In this document: one piece after another, positions 33,001-38,817 of the stretch
Layout of the letters: each line of letters begins with the position of its first letter
How positions within the stretch are numbered: the first letter of the stretch is position 1
Source: Amycolatopsis bullii
GTDB lineage: Bacteria; Actinomycetota; Actinomycetes; Mycobacteriales; Pseudonocardiaceae
Direction of reading: 5' to 3'
Assembly (NCBI RefSeq): GCF_014654205.1
Contig: NZ_BNAW01000045.1
Location: 16,948 to 80,947 of the forward strand
Length of the DNA stretch: 64,000 nt
The notes under the pieces: model-generated
The model's input: only the letters and a program-made list of their open reading frames with translations
What the model was told of the DNA's origin: nothing
The model's database searches: none
Made by a program: the position numbers and the translations under genes

Positions 33001-33261
33001 TTACAGACGCGCCGAGTAGGAGTCGGCGGAGGAAATGCTTGCTTGGACGGTGCTCTGCAAGCCGTTGATGCCTTGCAGGGCCTCCGCCAGGAGTCCGTGC
33101 GCCTGGCTCACTTCGTGCTGGCTGCTCCCTTGGGTCGCCTGTGCGAGCGACTGCTGGGCTTCTTCGAGAGACTGCGCTGCCTGTTGCAGGGCGGCGATGC
33201 TCGCGGACGCCTTCTCGTTGGCGAGCGCGATGCCAGCGCGGATCTCTTCGACTCCGGCCAT
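33001..33261 (-). CDS. Small coiled-coil protein, first gene of the FtsK-like operon
   Basis: An 86-residue helical protein (ALQQAAQSLEEAQQSLAQAT) ending ISSADSYSARL. It resembles small proteins of unknown function often coded beside a soluble FtsK-like gene in actinobacteria (I recall a DUF6244-type family, not verified). The size matches WXG100 proteins, which act as paired helical hairpins, but no W-x-G is present. It is promoter-proximal, with ATG 33261. With its paralogue it may form a heterodimer. Confidence 0.7.
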   Translation of the reverse strand: MAGVEEIRAGIALANEKASASIAALQQAAQSLEEAQQSLAQATQGSSQHEVSQAHGLLAEALQGINGLQSTVQASISSADSYSARL

Positions 33262-33734
33262 CGGGCCTCTACTCCTCGAATCTGTGGTGTCGTACGGGGA
33301 CGGATTCCATTGAAACAGATCCAGCGACTCAGCGTGATCATCAGACTTTGCCGAGTGATCGCGGGCCCGGAATCAGCAAGGCCCCGGACGTGTCACGTCC
33401 GGGGCCGGGCCGATCACGGTCTGTGCGGGGATTGTCCCGGCGCCAGTACCGCACACTGAAGTCGCTGGCCAGCGCTACCCCAGGTCAGAGCGGTTTTCGT
33501 GCCACTGCTGGCCTTTCTCGACAGGGGCGGGCGAGGTGCTGGTGAGACTAGCGCGACCGGAGTAAGCGCCTTCGGTCAGCCCTGTTCGTAACTCCTCGTA
33601 CAGGCGGAGAATTCCGCAGCACCGAAGGCATTTCACGTTCGGCTGGGCCGGAAGTGCCGCACAACTATGTCCGGGACATACCGACGGTGGGTCGCGCACG
33701 GTGCGGCCGGGACTCGAGTGATAGAGGGCGAGAA
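33262..33734. other. Intergenic region, mostly without recognised genes
   Basis: This stretch upstream of the FtsK-like operon and downstream of tRNA-Ser(GGA) has lower GC than its neighbours. It holds the hairpin at 33380-33406 and presumably the operon promoter. A minus-strand frame ending at 33475 could encode a short Cys-containing peptide (PSVCPGHSCA, KCLRCCGILRLYEEL), but its third-position GC is low, it lacks a ribosome site and it runs into the tRNA, so it is not called as a gene. Confidence 0.5.
33380..33406. repeat. Perfect hairpin, possible terminator or operator
   Basis: GGCCCCGGACG and CGTCCGGGGCC pair perfectly across a TGTCA loop. No T tract follows on either strand, so a classical terminator is uncertain. 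It lies about 120 bases upstream of the first gene of the FtsK-like operon and could also be regulatory. Confidence 0.6.
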
Positions 33735-33738
33735 AGAC

Positions 33739-33776
33739 GAAACGCCGGGCTGCTCGCGAAGAGCTGCCCGGCGTTC
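33739..33776 (-). terminator. Intrinsic terminator after tRNA-Ser(GGA)
   Basis: On the minus strand AACGCCGGGC pairs with GCCCGGCGTT, with an inner GCTC/GAGC extension around a small loop, followed by TCGTCTTTC. It is 14 bases beyond the tRNA 3' end. Confidence 0.85.
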
Positions 33777-33790
33777 GCCTGATCAACCGG

Positions 33791-33875
33791 CGGAGGATAC
33801 AGGATTCGAACCTGCGAGGGCGTGAACCCAACACGCTTTCCAAGCGTGCGCCTTAGGCCGCTCGGCCAATCCTCC
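33791..33875 (-). tRNA. tRNA-Ser (anticodon GGA)
   Basis: An 85-base class II tRNA. The acceptor stem GGAGGAT pairs with ATCCTCC, with discriminator G. The anticodon stem CACGC/GCGTG encloses loop TTGGAAA, giving anticodon GGA (33839-33841), which reads UCC and UCU codons. A long variable arm and a T arm with GGTTCGAATCC are present. No CCA is encoded. Confidence 0.97.
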
Positions 33876-33902
33876 GCAGGAGACGATACCGGATGGCCCC
33901 CG

Positions 33903-34664
33903 TCACCCGTGAAGGTGGGTTACGTCGGCGACCACGCACGTGATGTTGTCCGGGCCGCCGCCTTCGTTGGCCAGGCGGATCAGCTCCGGGATGACCTCGG
34001 CCGGCTCCGCGCCCGCCGCCAGGACGTCGCGCAGGGTGGGTTCGGAGACCGGGCCGCTCAAGCCGTCCGAACAGAGCAGGTAGCGGTCGCCGGGCTTGGC
34101 CTTGAACGTCCAGATGTCCGGGTCGCCGGAACCCGCCGTCTGCAAGGCCTTCATCAGCAGCGATCGGCGCGGGTGGGACTCGGCGTCCTCGGCGGCGACG
34201 CGGCCGTCCTCGACCAACGCCTGCACGAGCGTGTGGTCGCGGGTCAGCCGGCGCAGGCCGCCGTCGCGCAGGAGGTAGCCGCGGCTGTCGCCGATGTGGG
34301 CGGCCGCGAACTCGACACCGTCGAACAGCAGGGCCGTCAGCGTGGTGCCCATGCCCTCGGTCGTCGGCTCCTGCGACGCCACTTCGTGCAGCCGCTGGTC
34401 GATCGACTTGACCACGCCGGCCAGCGTCGCGACCAGGTCCACGTTCGTCAGATCGAGCCGTCGGAGGTCGACTTCGAGCTCGCGCAACACGTCGACCGCC
34501 GTCGCGCTGGCGACCTCTCCGTGCGGCTGACCGCCGATGCCGTCGGCGACGGCGAGCAGGCGGGAACTCGCGTAGACCGCGTCCTCGTTGACCCGGCGTC
34601 GCCGGCCGACGTCCGACCCGGCGGCGTACCGCAGGACGTACCGATCGTATGTCATGCCTCCCAT
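33903..34664 (-). CDS. PP2C-type (PPM) Ser/Thr protein phosphatase
   Basis: A 253-residue cytoplasmic phosphatase. Metal-coordinating residues lie in RRVNEDAVYA, LLAVADGIGGQPHGE, YLLCSDGLSGPVSEPTL and GGPDNITCVVADV; AAHIGDSRGYLLRDGGLRRL is the central strand pair. It has no membrane helix, unlike PstP. ATG 34664 is used; ATG 34655 (MTYDRYVL) is an alternative. It is divergent from the methylase-kinase pair with 69 bases between, so it may reverse phosphorylation by that kinase; this is inferred from position. Confidence 0.93.
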   Translation of the reverse strand: MGGMTYDRYVLRYAAGSDVGRRRRVNEDAVYASSRLLAVADGIGGQPHGEVASATAVDVLRELEVDLRRLDLTNVDLVATLAGVVKSIDQRLHEVASQEPTTEGMGTTLTALLFDGVEFAAAHIGDSRGYLLRDGGLRRLTRDHTLVQALVEDGRVAAEDAESHPRRSLLMKALQTAGSGDPDIWTFKAKPGDRYLLCSDGLSGPVSEPTLRDVLAAGAEPAEVIPELIRLANEGGGPDNITCVVADVTHLHG

Positions 34665-34733
34665 GAAAGCATTGGTTGACTGAGTTCACAAGCATGACGG
34701 CTGAATGGAGCATCCTCCGATAGAGTCCTCGCC

Positions 34734-36428
34734 ATGGACGACGACGCCACGGTCAGCGCGGCCGACATCGCGCGGCTCGCCGGGGTCGGCCGGGCCGCGG
34801 TCAGCAACTGGCGCCGCCGCTACCCGGACTTCCCGCAGCCGGTCGGCGGCACGGCGTCGAGCCCGCTGTTCGGCCTCTCCGCCGTCGCCGGCTGGTTCCG
34901 CGCCCGCGGCAAGAAGTTCGAGCTGAGCGCCGGCGAACGCGCGTGGCAGCGCCTGCGCGCCCTCGGAGACGACCTCGACCTCGCCGAGCGCGTCAGCCGC
35001 GCGGGCGGCTTCTTCGCCTTCCAGGCGGGCGTCTTCGACACCTTCGACAGCGAACTCGACGACCCGGAGCTGCTCACCCTGCTCAGCGAGATGACGCAAC
35101 AGGCGGGCCCGGTCGAGGCGTTCGAACTGTTGTGCCGCCGGTACTTCGAGGCGCATTCACGCCGGTTGTCGGCCACGCCGGAGCCGGTCGCCGAGCTGAT
35201 GGCCCGGCTCGCCGGTCCGGTATCGACGATCCTCGACCCCGCGTGCGGGTTCGGCGCGCTCGCGCTGGCGAGCGGCGCGAAAACCGTGCTGGCGCAGGAC
35301 AGTGACCCGATGACGGCGTCGATCGCGGCCCTGCGCCTCGCCCTGCGTGGCGTCGAGGCCGAGGTCCACGCGGTCGACGCGCTGCGCGAAGACGCCTTCG
35401 CCGGCCGCACCGCCGAAGCGGTGTTGTGCGACCCGCCGTTCAACGAACGCGCCTGGGGTCACGACGAACTGGTCGGCGACGAGCGCTGGGAGTACGGCCT
35501 GCCCCCGCGCGGCGAACCCGAGCTCGCCTGGGTGCAGCACTGCCTCGCGCACGTCGAACCCGGTGGCACGGTGGCGATCCTGATGCCGGGCGCGGCGGCC
35601 GGGCGGCGCAGCGGCAAACGCATCCGCGGCAACCTGCTGCGCGCGGGCGCGGTCCGCGCGGTCGTCACGCTGACGCCGGCCGGGCCCGACCTCTGGCTGC
35701 TGCGCCGGCCGTCGCCCGGCGAGCGTGCGCCGTCCACCGTGCTGCTCGCCGAAGCGGGCGACGAGCTGTCCACAGTGGAAGCACTGTGGCGGGAGTTCCG
35801 CGCTCACCCGGAATCCGGCGTCCGGATCATCGACCTGCTCGATGACGACGTCGACCTGACGCCGGCCCGCCGCCGCACCCGGGACGAGGATCCGGGCCAG
35901 GCCTTCCAGGCCGTGCGCGCCCGGTTCGCCGAGCTGGTCCCGCGGCTGCCACCGCTCGAACCGGCGGCGGCCGAACCGGCGTTCACGACGATCGGCGAGC
36001 TGGTCAAGGCCGGTGTCGTCGAGGTCAGGTACGCGCCGGTGCGCGCGGACGCCGAGCACCCGCCGGCCGAGGCGGGTGACGTGGTCGCGTCGGTGACCGG
36101 GATCGCGTACGTCCACAGTGGACCGCCGCGGCCGGTCGGTGCCGGGCTCACCGTGTACCGCGTCGACGCGGAGCGGCTGGACGCGGACTTCCTCGCCGGC
36201 TGCCTGCGCGCGGCCGACCTGCCGACGGCGTCGGCGTCCACCCGGATCGACGGCAGGCGCGTGCGGATCCCGCGGCTGCCGATCGCCGTTCAGCGGGAGT
36301 ACGGCGGGATCTTCAAGGACCTCGCCGAGTTCGACACCGTGTTGCGCCAGGCGGCCGAAACGGGCCGCGACCTGGTCCGGCTAGGCTTCGCGGGACTTGT
36401 CGAAGGACGGCTCAGGCCGGGCCAATAG
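34734..36428 (+). CDS. N6-adenine DNA methyltransferase with specificity-like C terminus
   Basis: A 564-residue HsdM-type protein. An N-terminal helix-turn-helix-like segment (AADIARLAGVGRAAVSNWRR) precedes helices and the AdoMet-binding motif I DPACGFGAL (D168; the usual DPxxGSG has F here). Catalytic motif IV is CDPPFN (D233-F236), an N6-adenine type. The C-terminal part (about residues 420-560) carries RRVRIPRLPIAVQREYGGIF and a terminal helix, resembling the end of a type I specificity half. No HsdR or separate HsdS is nearby. An 8-base gap precedes the kinase gene, so they are one operon. It may modify DNA for defence or regulation. Confidence 0.82.
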   Translation: MDDDATVSAADIARLAGVGRAAVSNWRRRYPDFPQPVGGTASSPLFGLSAVAGWFRARGKKFELSAGERAWQRLRALGDDLDLAERVSRAGGFFAFQAGVFDTFDSELDDPELLTLLSEMTQQAGPVEAFELLCRRYFEAHSRRLSATPEPVAELMARLAGPVSTILDPACGFGALALASGAKTVLAQDSDPMTASIAALRLALRGVEAEVHAVDALREDAFAGRTAEAVLCDPPFNERAWGHDELVGDERWEYGLPPRGEPELAWVQHCLAHVEPGGTVAILMPGAAAGRRSGKRIRGNLLRAGAVRAVVTLTPAGPDLWLLRRPSPGERAPSTVLLAEAGDELSTVEALWREFRAHPESGVRIIDLLDDDVDLTPARRRTRDEDPGQAFQAVRARFAELVPRLPPLEPAAAEPAFTTIGELVKAGVVEVRYAPVRADAEHPPAEAGDVVASVTGIAYVHSGPPRPVGAGLTVYRVDAERLDADFLAGCLRAADLPTASASTRIDGRRVRIPRLPIAVQREYGGIFKDLAEFDTVLRQAAETGRDLVRLGFAGLVEGRLRPGQ

Positions 36429-36436
36429 GGGAACGG

Positions 36437-37327
36437 ATGCTGATCGCCGACCGCTACGAGCTCGACGAGCTGCCGCTCGGCCGCGGCGGGATGGGTGCGG
36501 TGCACGGCGGGTACGACCGCAGGCTGGGCCGCCGCGTCGCGATCAAGCTGCTCAGGCTGCCGGGCCGCGACGAAGAGCTCGAAGCCCGCTTCGCCCGCGA
36601 AGCCCGCATCCTGGCGACGCTCGACCACCCCGGCGTCCCGACGCTGTACGACTACGGCACCCACGACGACCGGTTGTTCCAGGTCATGCAGTTCGTCGAC
36701 GGCGTGACGGTGGCCGACCTGCTCGCCGAGCACGGGCCGCTGCCGGTGCCGTGGGCCGCGGCGATCGCGGCGCAGGCGTGCGCGGTGCTGACCGCCGCCC
36801 ACGCGCTCGCCGTCTGCCACCGCGACCTCAAGCCGTCCAACCTCATGCTCGGGCCCGACGGCGGCGTGAAGGTGATGGACTTCGGGCTGGCCGTGCTCCG
36901 CGAAGCCGACGCGGCGCAGTTCACCCGGGCCGGGCAGCTGCTCGGGACGCCGTCGTACATGGCGCCGGAGCAGATCCAGCGGGGCGGCGCCGAACCGCGC
37001 AGCGACCTCTACGCGCTGGGCTGCGTGCTGCACGAGATGCTCACCGGGCGGCGGCTCTTCGACGGGCCGACCGCGTACGCGGTGTTCGAGCGGCAGGTCA
37101 AGGAGCTGCCGCCGCCGGTGCCGGGGCTGCCGAAACCGCTGAACCGGCTGCTCGCCGAGGTGCTGGCCAAGGACCCGGAGGCCCGCCCGGCCGGCGCCGC
37201 CGTGCTGTACGACCGGCTGGGCGCGTTCGTCGGCGGGCTGCCGCCGCTGCCGGGGTTCCTGGTGCCGCCGTCGGTGCCCAGCCCGGGCCGGATGTACGCG
37301 CGGATGCTGGGCCGGGTCAGCGGCTGA
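36437..37327 (+). CDS. Soluble Hanks-type Ser/Thr protein kinase
   Basis: A 296-residue kinase containing only the catalytic domain. The Gly loop is GRGGMGAV, the ATP lysine K37 (VAIKLL), the catalytic loop HRDLKPSN with D130, the DFG aspartate D148, then GTPSYMAPEQ and SDLYALGCVLHEMLTG. It lacks a membrane anchor and PASTA or other sensor domain, ending about 35 residues after the kinase core. HRD with K132 makes it a likely active kinase. It follows the methylase by 8 bases; a PP2C phosphatase is divergent from the pair. The stop overlaps the convergent membrane-protein gene by 11 bases. Confidence 0.94.
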   Translation: MLIADRYELDELPLGRGGMGAVHGGYDRRLGRRVAIKLLRLPGRDEELEARFAREARILATLDHPGVPTLYDYGTHDDRLFQVMQFVDGVTVADLLAEHGPLPVPWAAAIAAQACAVLTAAHALAVCHRDLKPSNLMLGPDGGVKVMDFGLAVLREADAAQFTRAGQLLGTPSYMAPEQIQRGGAEPRSDLYALGCVLHEMLTGRRLFDGPTAYAVFERQVKELPPPVPGLPKPLNRLLAEVLAKDPEARPAGAAVLYDRLGAFVGGLPPLPGFLVPPSVPSPGRMYARMLGRVSG

Positions 37328-37814
37328 CCGCCGGGCGCCGGTCGGCGAGCGGCAGGCCCCGGCGCTGGATGCGCCGGTAGGTCGTCGCGTTCTGCACCGC
37401 GATGCTCACGCCGAGGGTCAGCGCGATCGACGCCGAGGTCAGCGAACCGTCGACACCGAGGGCAGTACCCAGCGCGGCCACGCCGATCCGGACCGCGACC
37501 GTCAGCACCCACAACCCGATCGTGATCGCCGAACCCTTCTGGAACGTCGTCCCGTCGCGCTCGGTGAGGGTGGTCGTGGTGCTGCGCAGCACACCGAGCC
37601 CGGCGAGCACCAGCAGGTCGGCGGCGAGCACGCCCAGTTCGGCCGCGGACGCGCCGGGCAGCGCTTTCAGGGCCAGGTACCCGCCCAGCACCGTGAGCAG
37701 CAGTGGCATGACGACCAGCGTCCGGAGGCTGAGCAGCGTGCCGCGGACCTGCTGGTAGACGACCCGGTACAGGACGAGGCCGGCGATGGCGGCGTAGAGC
37801 AGGACGTCGGGCAT
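37317..37814 (-). CDS. Integral membrane protein (DUF1453-like)
   Basis: A 165-residue protein with about four to five hydrophobic segments (VLLYAAIAGLVLYRVVYQQV at the start, LVVMPLLLTVLGGYLAL next) and a basic C-terminal tail (RRIQRRGLPLADRR). RTLVVMPLLL is reminiscent of DUF1453/CcdC-like proteins, in which the function is unknown. ATG 37814 has GGGGAG upstream. Convergent with the kinase gene. Confidence 0.75.
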   Translation of the reverse strand: MPDVLLYAAIAGLVLYRVVYQQVRGTLLSLRTLVVMPLLLTVLGGYLALKALPGASAAELGVLAADLLVLAGLGVLRSTTTTLTERDGTTFQKGSAITIGLWVLTVAVRIGVAALGTALGVDGSLTSASIALTLGVSIAVQNATTYRRIQRRGLPLADRRPAVSR

Positions 37815-38033
37815 TTCGGAGCTCCCCTGGGTTTCGAAGGTCTCCCCAGCTTCGGCGGCCGGCGGCGCGGATTCGTCGGTCTACGGGCCGGATCCGGGTG
37901 GATTCCGGCCTCCACCCCCGGGTTGAGCGGCAGCTGCCCAAATCGTGACCTTCGCCGACGAACCTCGACCGGGTGAACGCCGTCTTTACCGGTGTCCAAA
38001 CGCGATGATCGAAACAGCTGGGGGTAACGGATC

Positions 38034-38705
38034 GTGAAGAGGCTTCTGGCGGGAGCGGCCGCGCTGGCCACCGCGTTCGTGCTGGCCGCGTGCTCCGGCG
38101 GGGGCTCGGCCGGTGGTGCGAACGCGGGCGGCGGGGCCGTCGCCGCGGCGGGGACCGGCGGCGGGACGCCGACGACCTCCAGCACCACCCCGGCGCCCAC
38201 CTCCACCGTGGCCGCGCCGACGCCGTCGGCCACGCCCACCCCTGCGTCCACGAAACCGGCGCCGACCAGCACCTCGGCCAAGCCGAAGCCCAAGCCGACG
38301 CCGACGCCGAAGCCGACCCCGAAGCCCGCGCCGGACCCCGGTGTCCCGTGCGCCGCGGCGGCCGCGTCCGCGGGCACCGCCGCCTGCGTCGACATCTCCG
38401 CGCACAAGGCGTGGCTGCTGGAGGGCGGCAAGGTCGTCTACGGTCCGGTGCCGATGCTGCCGGGCCGCAAGGGCTACGAGACCCCGACCGGCGCGTTCCA
38501 CGTCATCTCCAAGGAGAAGATGCACCTGTCGAAGGAATTCGACAACGCGGAGATGCCGAACTCGGTCTTCTTCTACCCGGGCGACGCCTTCCACACGGGC
38601 AGCCTCTCGGTGTACTCGCACGGCTGCATCCACCTGTCGGCAGGCGCGTCCCTGAAGTTCTTCAACACGCTGCACGTCGGCGACGTCGTGCAGGTCGTCC
38701 CGTAA
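38034..38705 (+). CDS. L,D-transpeptidase lipoprotein (YkuD domain)
   Basis: A 223-residue lipoprotein. The signal peptide ends in a lipobox (FVLAAC, Cys20). A Thr/Pro/Lys/Ala linker of about 80 residues spans the wall, and the YkuD domain occupies about residues 108-223. The catalytic motif is SVYSHGCIHLS with Cys198, inside HX(n)SHGCIHL. It would form 3-3 crosslinks or attach proteins in peptidoglycan. The domain is small and lacks the Ig domains of mycobacterial Ldt. GTG 38034 is used, with GGGGG about 8 bases before it. The gene is alone in its orientation unit. Confidence 0.9.
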   Translation: MKRLLAGAAALATAFVLAACSGGGSAGGANAGGGAVAAAGTGGGTPTTSSTTPAPTSTVAAPTPSATPTPASTKPAPTSTSAKPKPKPTPTPKPTPKPAPDPGVPCAAAAASAGTAACVDISAHKAWLLEGGKVVYGPVPMLPGRKGYETPTGAFHVISKEKMHLSKEFDNAEMPNSVFFYPGDAFHTGSLSVYSHGCIHLSAGASLKFFNTLHVGDVVQVVP

Positions 38706-38817
38706 GGTCGCTACCCACCGTCACGTGGTGTAGGTCACATTAAGATCAACTTTTCCGGATTGCTGCAACTGGCCCTCCTGATCTTGCGACAAACAGTCGC
38801 ATGGGAAGGGGGGCCAG

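Noticed and set aside
33475..33843. Minus-strand frame with Cys-rich PSVCPGHSCA and KCLRCC
   Set aside because: It begins inside tRNA-Ser(GGA), has low third-position GC and lacks a ribosome site; the short Cys-rich part alone remains only a weak possibility.
33903..37327. Naming the methylase-kinase cluster as a true Pgl or BREX system
   Set aside because: PglY, PglZ and BrxL/BrxC-type genes are missing and the proteins are too small; only a resemblance is claimed.
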